Of a DNA stretch of 64,000 nucleotides, positions 33,538 through 42,128 are shown one piece after another. The stretch comes from Sphingomonas sp. IC-11 (lineage in GTDB: Bacteria > Pseudomonadota > Alphaproteobacteria > Sphingomonadales > Sphingomonadaceae), in NCBI RefSeq assembly GCF_021043365.1, contig NZ_JAJNDU010000003.1:1-64000 (forward strand), read 5' to 3'. The notes below the pieces were generated by a model that was given only the letters and a program-made list of their open reading frames with translations, was not told the DNA's origin and did not search any database. Each line of letters opens with the position of its first letter. Position 1 is the first letter of the stretch. The translations under genes and the position numbers were made by a program.

Positions 33538-35361
33538 CTATTCCGCGTCGAACAACGACGCGAGCTGCTCGATGATCGTTCCGCCCAGCTGTTCCGCATC
33601 CATGATCGTCACCGCGCGGCTGTAGTAGCGCGTCACGTCGTGCCCGATGCCGATCGCGATCAGCTCCACGGGTGATTTGCGCTCGATCCACTCGATCACC
33701 TGCCGCAGATGGCGCTCCAGATAGGAGCCGCTGTTCACGGACAGTGTTGAATCATCCACTGGTGCGCCATCGGAGATCACCATCAGGATCCGGCGTTCTT
33801 CAGGACGCGCGATCAGGCGAGCATGCGCCCAAAGTAGCGCCTCGCCGTCGATGTTCTCTTTCAGCAAGCCTTCGCGCATCATCAGGCCAAGCGAGTTGCG
33901 CGCCCGCCGCCACGGCTCGTCGGCCATCTTGTAAACGATGTGTCGAATGTCGTTCAGGCGGCCCGGCTGCGGCGGACGCCCTGCGGCCAGCCAGGTCTCG
34001 CGGCTTTGCCCGCCCTTCCATGCGCGGGTGGTGAAGCCCAGGATCTCCGTTTTCACCCCGCAACGCTCCAGCGTCCGTGCGAGGATATCGGCGCTGATTG
34101 CGGCGATGGAGATCGGGCGTCCCCTCATCGACCCGGAATTGTCGATGAGCAGCGTAACCACCGTGTCCTTGAACTCGGTGTCCTTCTCCATCTTGTACGA
34201 AAGCGACTGCATCGGATTGATGACGACGCGCGCCAAACGCGCCGCATCAAGCAGCCCTTCCTCCTGGTCGAAGTCCCAAGAGCGGTTCTGCTGCGCCATC
34301 AGCCGACGCTGAAGCCGGTTGGCAAGCCGGGAGACCACCGCCTGCAGCGGTACGAGCTGTTGGTCCAGATAACCGCGCAGCCGTGCCAGCTCGTCGCTGT
34401 CGCACAATTCTGTGGCTGCGATCACTTCGTCGAACTGGTTAGTCCAGGCCTTGTACTCGAACTGCGGCGACCAATCGGCAGGCGGACGGTTCGGCCGCAC
34501 CGGCTGCATGCCTTCCTCGCCATCGTCGCCGGGCTCGCCATCAAGATCGTCGTAGCTCTCTTCGCCCTGCTCCTGGCTTTCGCCTTCGCTGTCGTCGGAC
34601 TCGCGCTGCTCGCCCCTCTGCTCAGATTCGGCTTGGCCCTCGCCGTCCTGGTTCTCGCCCTCTTCGCCTTCGTCCTGCTGCTCGCTGTCGGTGCCTTCGT
34701 CCTCGCTGCCGCCCTCGTCGGTTTCTTCCGGCGCCTGATCACCTTCGATCAGCTCAAGATCCTCCAGAAGCTTCATCGCCAGCGATTGAAAGGCGCGCTG
34801 GTCATCCAGCGCCAGGGCAAGGTTCGACAGATCCGCGCGCTCGGCGATCCAGTCGCGCACCAAGGCCAAGCCAGCGGCGGCAGCGGCGGGCGATTGCTCA
34901 CCGGTCAGCGCTTCACGCACCAGCAGTCCCAATGCGGTCGACAGCGGAACCTCGTCTCGCGTGCGGGCGCGCGTGATCGGATCGGCACGCAACCGCACAT
35001 CCAGCGCATGCGCCAAATTGTCGGTGATGCCTTGATAGCCACGGCTGCCGAGCGCCTCCACCCGGGCGCCCTCAACCGCGTCAAAAACGGCTCGGGCCAG
35101 TGCCTCTTGCGGCGCGCCACGCTGGTGAAGCGCGGTGTCATGGTGCTTCAGCCGAAGCGCGAAACCATCGGCGAAGCCCCGCGCCTCCGCCACCTGCTCG
35201 GCGGGCAGGCTGCGCGCCGGCATCGGCACCTTGAGATGCTTGCCGGACTGGGTCGGCGCATCTGCGGTGAAGGCGAGCTCGAGTTCCTGCTCCTCGGACA
35301 GCGCACGCGACGCGCCCCCCAGAACGTTCTTGAACCGGTCGAGAGGCGTTTCGGTGGCCAT
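33538..35361 (-). CDS. cobT: Cobaltochelatase-type subunit CobT
   Basis: CobT (607 residues) is the integrin-I/VWA-like subunit that works with the AAA+ protein CobS. In B12 producers both act with CobN to insert cobalt. The N-terminal domain is followed by a very acidic low-complexity region (about residues 205-295, for example [20 protein letters not shown]). The C-terminal VWA domain has the MIDAS motif [13 protein letters not shown] and [16 protein letters not shown], standard for CobT. No cobN or other B12 gene is in the window, so its chelatase role is not established. It lies 234 bp downstream of cobS on the same strand. Confidence 0.93.
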   Translation of the reverse strand: MATETPLDRFKNVLGGASRALSEEQELELAFTADAPTQSGKHLKVPMPARSLPAEQVAEARGFADGFALRLKHHDTALHQRGAPQEALARAVFDAVEGARVEALGSRGYQGITDNLAHALDVRLRADPITRARTRDEVPLSTALGLLVREALTGEQSPAAAAAGLALVRDWIAERADLSNLALALDDQRAFQSLAMKLLEDLELIEGDQAPEETDEGGSEDEGTDSEQQDEGEEGENQDGEGQAESEQRGEQRESDDSEGESQEQGEESYDDLDGEPGDDGEEGMQPVRPNRPPADWSPQFEYKAWTNQFDEVIAATELCDSDELARLRGYLDQQLVPLQAVVSRLANRLQRRLMAQQNRSWDFDQEEGLLDAARLARVVINPMQSLSYKMEKDTEFKDTVVTLLIDNSGSMRGRPISIAAISADILARTLERCGVKTEILGFTTRAWKGGQSRETWLAAGRPPQPGRLNDIRHIVYKMADEPWRRARNSLGLMMREGLLKENIDGEALLWAHARLIARPEERRILMVISDGAPVDDSTLSVNSGSYLERHLRQVIEWIERKSPVELIAIGIGHDVTRYYSRAVTIMDAEQLGGTIIEQLASLFDAE

Positions 35362-35595
35362 CGGGCGATGCTACTCCTGAATGTCCGTCCGGGCGAGCGA
35401 AAGTGGAACGACGATGCGGCGGTCTGCCGCTGCCCTGCCTTGATGAGTGTCCCGATCTTTAGCCATTCGGCCGCACGCGCTAAACAAGCCGCATGCACGT
35501 AATATCACCGGGTCGGCGGGCCACCGCTAGCGCGAACGCTCACTCAGCAGCCCCACAGGCCCAGTCGCCCCGCATAGCGCGCAACACCGTCGTGA

Positions 35596-36600
35596 TCAGC
35601 CTTTCCCGACGACGCTTTCCGGCAGGTCCTTCCCGAACACACGCTGGTAATATTCCGCCACCAGCGGCCGTTCTGCCTCGTCGCACTTGTTGAGGAACGA
35701 CAGGCGGAAGGCGAAGCCGACGTCCTTGAAGATCAGCGTGTTCTGCGCCCAGGTAATCACGGTGCGCGGGCTCATCACAGTGGAAATGTCGCCGTTGATG
35801 AAGCCCTTGCGGGTCAGATCCGCCACCCGGATCATGTTCTCCACCTGCTTCTTGCCTTCGGGCTTGTCATATTCGCCCGACTTGGCGAGCACGATGTTCG
35901 CCTCCGTCGCTGCCGGCAGGTAGTTCAGCGTGACCACGATGTTCCAGCGGTCCATCTGGCCTTGGTTGATCTGCTGCGTGCCATGATAAAGCCCGCTGGT
36001 GTCGCCGAGACCCACCGTGTTCGCGGTGGCGAATAGTCGGAAATAGGGGTTCGGCCGGATCACGCGGTTCTGGTCGAGCAGGGTCAGCTTGCCCTCGGTT
36101 TCCAGCACGCGCTGAATGACGAACATCACGTCCGGGCGCCCAGCGTCATATTCGTCGAAGACGAGCGCGGTCGGCGTCTGCAGCGCCCATGGGAGCAGGC
36201 CCTCCCGGAACTCGGTCACCTGCTGCCCGTCCTTCAGGACGATGGCATCACGGCCGATCAGGTCGATACGGCTGATATGCGCGTCGAGATTGATGCGGAT
36301 GCACGGCCATTTCAGGCGCGCCGCCACTTGTTCGATATGGGTCGACTTGCCGGTGCCGTGATAGCCCTGCACCATCACGCGGCGATTGTGGGCGAAGCCA
36401 GCCAGCACCGCCATGGTCGTATCCGGATCGAATACATAGGCGGGGTCGAGATCAGGGACGCGCTCGTCCGCCTCGCTGAAGGCAGGACATTGCATGTCGC
36501 TGTCGATGCCGAACATCTCGCGCACGCTCACCATTTTGTCGGGCGCGTCGAGGATCGTGGTTTCGCGGCTGTCGGGAAGCGTATTCGGAATGTCGGTCAT
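35596..36600 (-). CDS. cobS: Cobaltochelatase-type AAA+ ATPase CobS
   Basis: AAA+ MoxR-like ATPase of 334 residues. Walker A is GYHGTGKST (79-87), Walker B is [12 protein letters not shown], and sensor-1 type residues lie in [12 protein letters not shown]. The N terminus ([20 protein letters not shown]) is typical of CobS. With CobT it forms a ring that drives the large CobN subunit. Here CobN is not linked. The gene order is cobS then cobT, the usual one, but without the J-domain gene often found next to it in alphaproteobacteria. Confidence 0.94.
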   Translation of the reverse strand: MTDIPNTLPDSRETTILDAPDKMVSVREMFGIDSDMQCPAFSEADERVPDLDPAYVFDPDTTMAVLAGFAHNRRVMVQGYHGTGKSTHIEQVAARLKWPCIRINLDAHISRIDLIGRDAIVLKDGQQVTEFREGLLPWALQTPTALVFDEYDAGRPDVMFVIQRVLETEGKLTLLDQNRVIRPNPYFRLFATANTVGLGDTSGLYHGTQQINQGQMDRWNIVVTLNYLPAATEANIVLAKSGEYDKPEGKKQVENMIRVADLTRKGFINGDISTVMSPRTVITWAQNTLIFKDVGFAFRLSFLNKCDEAERPLVAEYYQRVFGKDLPESVVGKG

Positions 36601-36646
36601 GCGCGCCTCGAAAGTAACACGACTGCCTTAGGCCCTGTTTTGCGGG

Positions 36647-37345
36647 TTATTCAACCTCTGCTTTCGCCGGCAGCCTGAACAGATCGATGAAGCGCGCCGC
36701 CAGATCTCGGTCGCCGGTGAACACCAATTGGCCCGCAGCTTCGGCCTCCGCGATCGGCCACTTGCCATAGGTTATGTTCGCCATGATCCGCGGCGTGGTG
36801 GCGAAATGCACGTCAACGGCGGCGATCCCGCGAGTGATCGGCAAGTCGCCGTTCGCAAGCCGGGCGACAAAGGATTCGGGTCCGAAGCCAAAGCCCACCG
36901 CCATGGCGGGCATATTCCGCGCCGCAGCCACATCGATCATGGTGCGCAGAGACAGCATCATCGATGCTGCCGACAGCGGCAGCATAGGATTGTGATCGGG
37001 AGAGCGAGCCGCCCAAGCGCCCAGTGCCTTGATCGGCTCCTCCGCCTCATATCCCCAAGGGGTAAGCCCATAGACCTGCACATTGGCCGGCGGAGGCAAC
37101 TTCTCGCGCTTCACGATATGGGCGCGCTCCAGCCCTTCGAGGCGCTGCGTCAGCACATTGGCACTGATCCCGCCCAATGATGCCTTCAATTCGCCAAAGC
37201 GGCGCGGACCGAACATCAACTCGCGCACGATGAGTAACGACCAGCGCTCTCCCACCAGCTCCATCGCAAGCGCGGTTCCGCAAGCATCATCGTACCACCG
37301 TCTTGTTGCGCCTAACGCTCCTTCTGTCACTTTTTCTAACTTCAT
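36647..37345 (-). CDS. HxlR family winged-helix transcriptional regulator with C-terminal domain
   Basis: A 232-residue regulator. The N-terminal 105 residues form the HxlR winged helix (CGTALAMELVGERWSLLIVR, FGPRRFGELKASLGGISANV, LTQRLEGLERAHIVKREKLP). The C-terminal half, with GDLPITRGIAAVDVHFATTP and FTGDRDLAARFIDLFRLP, looks like an SCP2-like ligand pocket, which would make it an effector sensor. HxlR proteins often respond to reactive carbonyls or quinones. It is divergent from the nine-gene operon that starts at 37410 and probably controls it. Two TTTTCTAACT repeats overlap its start. Confidence 0.87.
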   Translation of the reverse strand: MKLEKVTEGALGATRRWYDDACGTALAMELVGERWSLLIVRELMFGPRRFGELKASLGGISANVLTQRLEGLERAHIVKREKLPPPANVQVYGLTPWGYEAEEPIKALGAWAARSPDHNPMLPLSAASMMLSLRTMIDVAAARNMPAMAVGFGFGPESFVARLANGDLPITRGIAAVDVHFATTPRIMANITYGKWPIAEAEAAGQLVFTGDRDLAARFIDLFRLPAKAEVE

Positions 37346-37362
37346 GGTTGTCTTTTCTAACT
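37332..37362 (+). promoter_or_regulatory. Direct repeats likely bound by the HxlR regulator
   Basis: TTTTCTAACT occurs at 37332-37341 and again at 37353-37362, exactly 21 bp apart (two helical turns), so both copies face the same side of DNA. The first overlaps the start codon region of the HxlR gene and the second lies in the divergent intergenic region. This fits autoregulation plus control of the operon on the plus strand. Confidence 0.55.
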
Positions 37363-37409
37363 GGTGAAGGCACAAAACTCAAGTAACGAGTCGGAGAGGA
37401 GCCCGTTTC

Positions 37410-37844
37410 ATGAGCCGCATGATTTTCGTGAACCTGCCAGTGGTTGACGTGGCACGCGCAACCGCATTCTACGAAGCGCTGGGCTTTACCAGGAACGACT
37501 TGTTCTCGAACGAACAGGCATCCGCGATGGTCTGGTCGGAGGCGATCCAGGTGATGCTTCTCGATCGAGCTTTTTACGCGACCTTCACTGACAAGCAACT
37601 GATCGACGCCAAGCTCACCAGCGGTGTCCTGCTCGCCTTGTCTTTGGACAGCAGGGCCGCAGTGGACTCGATCACTGAGGAGGCGATTGCAAGTGGGGGC
37701 CGCGAGACGCGCGAGCGCCAGGACATGGGCTTCATGTACAGCCGCGCGTTCGAGGATCTCGACGGCCACACTTGGGAGCCCATGTTCATGGACATGGTCG
37801 CGGCCGAGCAGGCGATGAGCCAGCCCGAAACGACGGGCGCCTAA
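37410..37844 (+). CDS. VOC family protein, first gene of HxlR-linked operon
   Basis: A 144-residue VOC-fold protein. SRMIFVNLPVVDVARATAFY followed by EALGFTRNDLFSNEQASAMV matches the glyoxalase/extradiol dioxygenase-like group in which the first metal His is replaced (Asn in FVNLPV). GFMYSRAFEDLDGHTWEPMF carries the C-terminal His/Glu pair. Metal binding and reaction are uncertain. The start follows GGAGAGGAG. It heads a co-directional run of nine genes with very short gaps. Confidence 0.85.
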   Translation: MSRMIFVNLPVVDVARATAFYEALGFTRNDLFSNEQASAMVWSEAIQVMLLDRAFYATFTDKQLIDAKLTSGVLLALSLDSRAAVDSITEEAIASGGRETRERQDMGFMYSRAFEDLDGHTWEPMFMDMVAAEQAMSQPETTGA

Positions 37845-37858
37845 AGAAAGGCAGGACA

Positions 37859-38089
37859 ATGTCCTTCCAGGCCTATCTCGATACGATCGAAAAGAAGACC
37901 GGCAAGAGCCCGGCTGACCTACGCGCAATGGCTGTGAAGAATGGCTGGACGCAGGGCGCAGCCCTGGCTCCCGGTGTCCGTCCCATAGCCATCGTCGAGG
38001 CGCTGAAGGCGGAGCTCGGACTGGGGCACGGTCACGCCATGGCGGTGGTGGCCCTGCTCAAAGGCCAGAAAAAGGAAGGCGACGCCTGA
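37859..38089 (+). CDS. DUF4287 domain protein
   Basis: A 76-residue protein, SFQAYLDTIEKKTGKSPADL and onward, ending GHAMAVVALLKGQKKEGDA. It matches DUF4287, a short helical domain of unknown function often found next to DUF5655 or in stress-type operons. It lacks the second domain some homologues carry. ATG 37859 is preceded by AAAGAAAGG and lies 14 bp after the VOC gene. Confidence 0.85.
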   Translation: MSFQAYLDTIEKKTGKSPADLRAMAVKNGWTQGAALAPGVRPIAIVEALKAELGLGHGHAMAVVALLKGQKKEGDA

Positions 38090-38131
38090 CAATCCCTGCT
38101 GCGCACAAGCGCAGCCGCAACGGAGACGATC

Positions 38132-38239
38132 ATGCTCCAGCGCCATCGTGCCACATTCGCCGGCCTGGGGGCCTTTTCCGTCACATCAATGGCGATCCTG
38201 CTGAACGCTGCAGCGCGCGGCGCCTGGCCGTTCGCCTAA
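38132..38239 (+). CDS. Very small hydrophobic ORF, 35 residues
   Basis: The frame reads MLQRHRATFAGLGAFSVTSM then AILLNAAARGAWPFA. It has a basic N terminus and one short hydrophobic stretch, so it may be a single-span membrane peptide. GGAG lies 8 nt before the ATG. It fills most of the gap between the DUF4287 and GST genes, and both gaps around it are short. I do not recognise a family, and it could be fortuitous. Confidence 0.4.
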   Translation: MLQRHRATFAGLGAFSVTSMAILLNAAARGAWPFA

Positions 38240-38257
38240 AATGAAGAGGAGGATAGG

Positions 38258-38953
38258 ATGAGCAAACCGATCATCACTGCCTTTGACTGGGTGCCGCCGT
38301 TTGCGCGCGGACAGGTCCGGGACCTGCGCGTGCGCTGGGCGTTGGAGGAAGTCGGCCAGCCTTATGATGTGCTCTATCTGAGCCAGGGCAGTCAGAAGCA
38401 TCCGCCGCATCGCCAACGCCAGCCGTTTGGTCAGGTACCGACCTATCAGGACGGCGATCTGATCCTGTTCGAATCGGGCGCGATCGTGCTGCACATCGCG
38501 GAGAGGCACGGCAAATTGTTGCCCGCCGAACCGGCGGACCGCTCTCGCGCAATTGAATGGATGTTTGCGGCACTTAACACCGTCGAGCCGCCGATCATGG
38601 ACCATGCCATTGCCACCTTGTTCGAGGCCGGCGAGCCCTGGTCCAAGCCGCGGCTCCCGGCGGTGAATGCGCGGATTGACGAGCGCCTCCGCGAACTGTC
38701 GCAGCGGCTGGGCAGCGGCACCTGGCTTGATGGGGAAAGCTTCACCGCTGGGGATCTGCTGATGGTGTCGGTGCTGCGGATCATCGCCGGCGACGGCTGC
38801 CTCGATGCTTATTCGAACCTTACCGATTATATCGCGCGGGGTACCGCCCGCCCGGCCTTTCAACGCGCGCTTGCCGATCAACTCGCCGGCTTCACTGGTG
38901 AGCCACCAGCAGAGCTGCGCGCATGGCTGGAGAAATTGGGGGAAGCGGCATGA
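38258..38953 (+). CDS. Glutathione S-transferase family protein
   Basis: A 231-residue GST. The N-terminal thioredoxin-fold domain has ITAFDWVPPFARGQVRDLRV, GQVPTYQDGDLILFESGAIV (the conserved cis-Pro and Glu-Ser glutathione-binding motif) and HIAERHGKLLP. The C-terminal helical domain has LGSGTWLDGESFTAGDLLMV with the capping-box Asp. It would conjugate or reduce electrophiles with glutathione. It lies within the HxlR-linked operon and its stop overlaps the next start (ATGA). Confidence 0.92.
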   Translation: MSKPIITAFDWVPPFARGQVRDLRVRWALEEVGQPYDVLYLSQGSQKHPPHRQRQPFGQVPTYQDGDLILFESGAIVLHIAERHGKLLPAEPADRSRAIEWMFAALNTVEPPIMDHAIATLFEAGEPWSKPRLPAVNARIDERLRELSQRLGSGTWLDGESFTAGDLLMVSVLRIIAGDGCLDAYSNLTDYIARGTARPAFQRALADQLAGFTGEPPAELRAWLEKLGEAA

Positions 38954-39663
38954 CCTATGTCGATGGCTTCGTGGTGGCGGTGCCGACCGCCAATCGGCAG
39001 CGGTATATCGATCATGCCGAAGTCGGGCTTGATCTGTTCAAGGAGTTCGGCGCGTCTCGCATGGTCGAAGGCTGGGGTGATGATGTGCCCCGCGGCGAGG
39101 TGAACGACCTGTACGGCGCGGTGCAGGCGAAGGATGACGAAACCGTCCTGTTCAGCTGGGTGGAATATCCGGACAAGCCCACCCGCGATGCAGTGGGCGA
39201 GCGGATGATGAGCGATCCGCGCGTGGCGGCGATGGGCGAGATGCCGTTCGATGGAAAGCGCATGATCTACGGCGGGTTCGATCTGCTACACGAGGCGGGC
39301 ACTGGCGGGGATTGCGGCTATATCGACGGTGTAGTGCTGCCGGTCCCGCAGGATCAAAAGGAAGCCTACCGCGCCTTCGCGCAAACGTCCGCGACCGCCT
39401 TCCTCGACCACGGCGCAACCCGGGTCGTCGACACATTTGGTGATGAGGTTCCGGACGGAAAGATCACGGATTTCCGTCGCGCCGCAAAGGTGCAGGATGG
39501 CGAGACAGTTGCCTTCGGCTGGATCGAATGGCCCTCGAAACAGGTCCGCGACGCCGCCTGGGAAAAGCTGATGAGCGACGAGCGGCTATCGGGCAGCGGC
39601 GACCGCCCGTTCGACGGCAAACGCATGATGTTCGGCGCCTTCGTGCCGGTGGTCGATCGTTGA
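38950..39663 (+). CDS. Tandem DUF1428 protein
   Basis: A 237-residue protein made of two copies of the DUF1428 domain. Copy one (about 1-118) has YVDGFVVAVPTANRQRYIDH, WGDDVPRGEVNDLYGAVQAK and MPFDGKRMIYGGFD. Copy two (about 122-237) has GYIDGVVLPVPQDQKEAYRA, FGDEVPDGKITDFRRAAKVQ and RPFDGKRMMFGAFVPV. DUF1428 has a dimeric alpha/beta-barrel (ABM-like) fold of unknown function and is usually a single-domain protein of about 115-120 residues. Here a duplication has fused what would be a dimer. Coupled to the GST gene by a 4-bp overlap. Confidence 0.88.
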   Translation: MTYVDGFVVAVPTANRQRYIDHAEVGLDLFKEFGASRMVEGWGDDVPRGEVNDLYGAVQAKDDETVLFSWVEYPDKPTRDAVGERMMSDPRVAAMGEMPFDGKRMIYGGFDLLHEAGTGGDCGYIDGVVLPVPQDQKEAYRAFAQTSATAFLDHGATRVVDTFGDEVPDGKITDFRRAAKVQDGETVAFGWIEWPSKQVRDAAWEKLMSDERLSGSGDRPFDGKRMMFGAFVPVVDR

Positions 39664-39679
39664 ACACGGGAGAGCGACG

Positions 39680-40459
39680 ATGCGCAACACGCACGGTACG
39701 CCGATCTGGTACGAGTTGCTGTCTACCGATCCCGATGCCTCCAAGGCGTTTTACGATGCCGTGATCGGCTGGACAGTCGCGCCCGCGCCGCACAGCGGCA
39801 TGGATTATCGGATGATCGAAACCGCGTCCGGCGACAATGTTGGCGGGCTGATGCGCCTTTCGCCCGACATGGTGGAGGGCGGCGCCAAGCCTGCGTGGCT
39901 GTTCTATATCGGCGTGGACGATGTCGACGCCACCGTCGCCAACATCACCTCGGAGGGTGGCAGCGTCCACCTCCCCGCCGTCGACATGCCGGGCGTCGGG
40001 CGCATGGCGATGGTGGCCGATCCCCAGGGCAATCCCTTCTACGTGATGCGCGGCGCCAGTGATCAGCCAAGCCATTCGTGGGAGCGGACCGGCATGGGCA
40101 AATGCAACTGGCACGAGCTTTCGACCACCGATCAAGCGGCCGGCAATGCTTTCTATGCCGCCGTGTTCGGCTGGACCTACCCGGACAGGATGACGATGCC
40201 CGGCGATATGGGCGACTACGTCTTTGTCGCCGTAAATGGGGAGGTCATGGGCGCAACGGCACGGCTGCACGGGCAACCGCCTGGCTGGCTGTTCTACTTC
40301 CGCGCACCGGATATCGACGCGGCCGCAGCCCGGGTGAAAGCTGGCGGTGGCACGGTCCTCGCCGGACCGATGGACGTGCCCGGCGGCGACCGGGTGCTCG
40401 TCGCCCGTGATCCACACGGAGCAGCCTTCGGCGTCGCCGCGCCGGGAGCGCCCGCCTGA
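39680..40459 (+). CDS. Double VOC domain protein
   Basis: A 259-residue protein with two VOC modules. The first has GTPIWYELLSTDPDASKAFY, PAWLFYIGVDDVDATVANIT and GRMAMVADPQGNPFYVM. The second has GKCNWHELSTTDQAAGNAFY, PGWLFYFRAPDIDAAAARVK and GDRVLVARDPHGAAFGVAAP. This architecture matches CFP-32-like hydroxylase/glyoxalase-type proteins found near stress genes. The reaction is not known. It is in the HxlR-linked operon, 16 bp after the DUF1428 gene. Confidence 0.88.
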   Translation: MRNTHGTPIWYELLSTDPDASKAFYDAVIGWTVAPAPHSGMDYRMIETASGDNVGGLMRLSPDMVEGGAKPAWLFYIGVDDVDATVANITSEGGSVHLPAVDMPGVGRMAMVADPQGNPFYVMRGASDQPSHSWERTGMGKCNWHELSTTDQAAGNAFYAAVFGWTYPDRMTMPGDMGDYVFVAVNGEVMGATARLHGQPPGWLFYFRAPDIDAAAARVKAGGGTVLAGPMDVPGGDRVLVARDPHGAAFGVAAPGAPA

Positions 40460-40479
40460 TACCAACGTGTGGGAGAGAC

Positions 40480-40983
40480 ATGATGACCGATGACAAGCTC
40501 GTCACCTGCGTCTGGTTCGATCGAGAACAGGCACGCGAGGCCGCCACCTTTTACGCCGGCTTGTTCCCCGACAGCCACGTCGGCACCGTGCAGCAATCCC
40601 CCGCCGACAATCCGTCAATGGCCGCTGGCGGCGAGTTGATGGTTGAGTTCACCGTGCTCGGCCGCCCCTTCCTTGGCCTCAACGGCGGCCCGAACTTCAC
40701 CCCTAACGAAGCGGTCAGCTTCATCGTGCTGACTGATAATCAGGAGGAAACCGATCGCTACTGGAACGCGATCGTCGCAAACGGCGGCGCGGAAAGCGCG
40801 TGTGGCTGGTGCAAGGATCGCTGGGGCTTCTCCTGGCAAATCACGCCGCGCGCGCTGATGGAGGCAATGGCCGATCCGGACCGGGCGGCCGCCAAGCGCG
40901 CAATGGAAGCGATGATGACCATGCAGAAAATCGACATCGCCACCATCGAACGCGCCCGTGCCGGGGAGAGGGCCGATGCGTAG
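40480..40983 (+). CDS. PhnB-like VOC protein
   Basis: A 167-residue protein of the PhnB/3-demethylubiquinone methyltransferase-like VOC group. KLVTCVWFDREQAREAATFY then AGLFPDSHVGTVQQSP and FTVLGRPFLGLNGGPNFTPN are the family blocks. NGGAESACGWCKDRWGFSWQ is the conserved C-terminal segment. The function is unknown. It is the third VOC-type gene in this operon, and its stop overlaps the next gene by 8 bp. Confidence 0.88.
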   Translation: MMTDDKLVTCVWFDREQAREAATFYAGLFPDSHVGTVQQSPADNPSMAAGGELMVEFTVLGRPFLGLNGGPNFTPNEAVSFIVLTDNQEETDRYWNAIVANGGAESACGWCKDRWGFSWQITPRALMEAMADPDRAAAKRAMEAMMTMQKIDIATIERARAGERADA

Positions 40984-41590
40984 GATCATTGGCGGTCTGT
41001 TCATGACCGTCGACGGCGTGATGCAGGCACCAGGCGCGCCCGACGAGGACCGCAGCGGCGGCTTCGCTTACGGGGGATGGGCTGCGGGTTATTCGGACGA
41101 GCAGACCGGTGTCTTCATTGCCGAGCAAATCCAGGGCGCAGAATATGATCTGCTGCTCGGCCGCCGCACATACGACATTTTCGCCGATTACTGGCCTCGC
41201 CACCTCGCAAGTCCCATCGGCGAGCGGTTCGACCGCATCACCAAATATGTCGTCACCTCCGATCCCGACACATTGGGCTGGCGCGGATCGCAGCCGCTGG
41301 TCGGCAACCCCGCCGAAACGGTCGCAGCTTTGCGCAGCGGCGATGGCCCGGACCTGCTGATCCAGGGAAGTAGCCAGCTTTACCCGCCACTGTTCAGCGC
41401 AGGGCTTGTCGACCGCATTTTCCTGACGGTCATGCCCGTCATCCTTGGCGCGGGCAAACGCGTGCTGACCGGCGATGCCGCGGCTGCGACTGGCATGCGA
41501 TTGGTTGATCACCGGGTCAGCGAAACCGGCGTGGTGATGAGCGTCTATGAGCGCGATGGGCCGGTACGCACTGGCGACTTCACGACATGA
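40976..41590 (+). CDS. Dihydrofolate reductase-like (RibD C-terminal domain) protein
   Basis: A 204-residue protein with the RibD C-terminal/DHFR-like fold. MRRIIGGLFMTVDGVMQAPG and EYDLLLGRRTYDIFADYW are characteristic. DLLIQGSSQLYPPLFSAGLV carries the NADPH-binding GSS segment, and LTVMPVILGAGKRVL ends the core. It is likely an NADPH-dependent reductase of unknown substrate, not the riboflavin enzyme. It overlaps the PhnB-like gene by 8 bp. Confidence 0.87.
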   Translation: MRRIIGGLFMTVDGVMQAPGAPDEDRSGGFAYGGWAAGYSDEQTGVFIAEQIQGAEYDLLLGRRTYDIFADYWPRHLASPIGERFDRITKYVVTSDPDTLGWRGSQPLVGNPAETVAALRSGDGPDLLIQGSSQLYPPLFSAGLVDRIFLTVMPVILGAGKRVLTGDAAAATGMRLVDHRVSETGVVMSVYERDGPVRTGDFTT

Positions 41591-41600
41591 AGGCACTGCA

Positions 41601-42044
41601 ATGCACGAACTGAAGATAGAACGGCTGATCGACGCTCCGGTCGCCACCGTGTGGAAGGCGTGGACCGAGCATTACGGCACCTGGTTCGTGCCGCGCCCCT
41701 GGGCCGTTGAGGTGATCGAACAGGATCTGCGCCCCGGCGGCCGCAGCGCCATGATCATGCGCGGACCCGATGGCGAGGAGCAGCCCTCCGAGGGCGTGTA
41801 TCTGGAAGTCGTGCCCGAGCGACTGATCGTCAGCACTGACGCCTTTCTGCCGGGCTGGGTACCGTCGGGACCGTTCATGATCCGTATTGACGAGTTCGCT
41901 GACGCGGATGGCAAGACGCGCTACACCGCCATTGCGCGTCACTGGACGCAAGAGGCGCGCGATCAGCACGCAGCAATGGGCTTCGAAGCCGGGTGGAACG
42001 CAGCCACCGATCAATTGGAAGAGGTGGTTGCCCGGATCAGGTGA
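41601..42044 (+). CDS. AHSA1-like SRPBCC protein, last gene of HxlR-linked operon
   Basis: A 147-residue helix-grip protein. ELKIERLIDAPVATVWKAWT and YGTWFVPRPWAVEVIEQDLR, with RPGGRSAMIMRGPDGEE, are typical of the AHSA1-like group. The C-terminal helix is MGFEAGWNAATDQLEEVVAR. Ligand unknown. The start ATG 41601 lies 10 bp after the RibD-like stop. A strong hairpin at 42088-42118 follows, marking the operon end. Confidence 0.87.
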   Translation: MHELKIERLIDAPVATVWKAWTEHYGTWFVPRPWAVEVIEQDLRPGGRSAMIMRGPDGEEQPSEGVYLEVVPERLIVSTDAFLPGWVPSGPFMIRIDEFADADGKTRYTAIARHWTQEARDQHAAMGFEAGWNAATDQLEEVVARIR

Positions 42045-42087
42045 TCCGGCGCGGGCCGCTCATCACGGCAACGGCACGCGGTTTGAG

Positions 42088-42118
42088 GCCTCGCCCCGGC
42101 AGCCCGCCGGGGCGAGGC
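42088..42118. terminator. Strong hairpin between convergent genes
   Basis: GCCTCGCCCCGGC (42088-42100), loop AGCCC, GCCGGGGCGAGGC (42106-42118) is a perfect 13-bp GC-rich stem. It separates the HxlR-linked operon from the convergent gene at 42129. No U-tract on either side. Confidence 0.7.
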
Positions 42119-42128
42119 GCACGCAATA

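Noticed and set aside
33940..35502. Plus-strand open frame of 520 codons opposite cobT with hydrophobic stretches
   Set aside because: The hydrophobic stretch is the complement of the acidic CobT linker, not a membrane protein.
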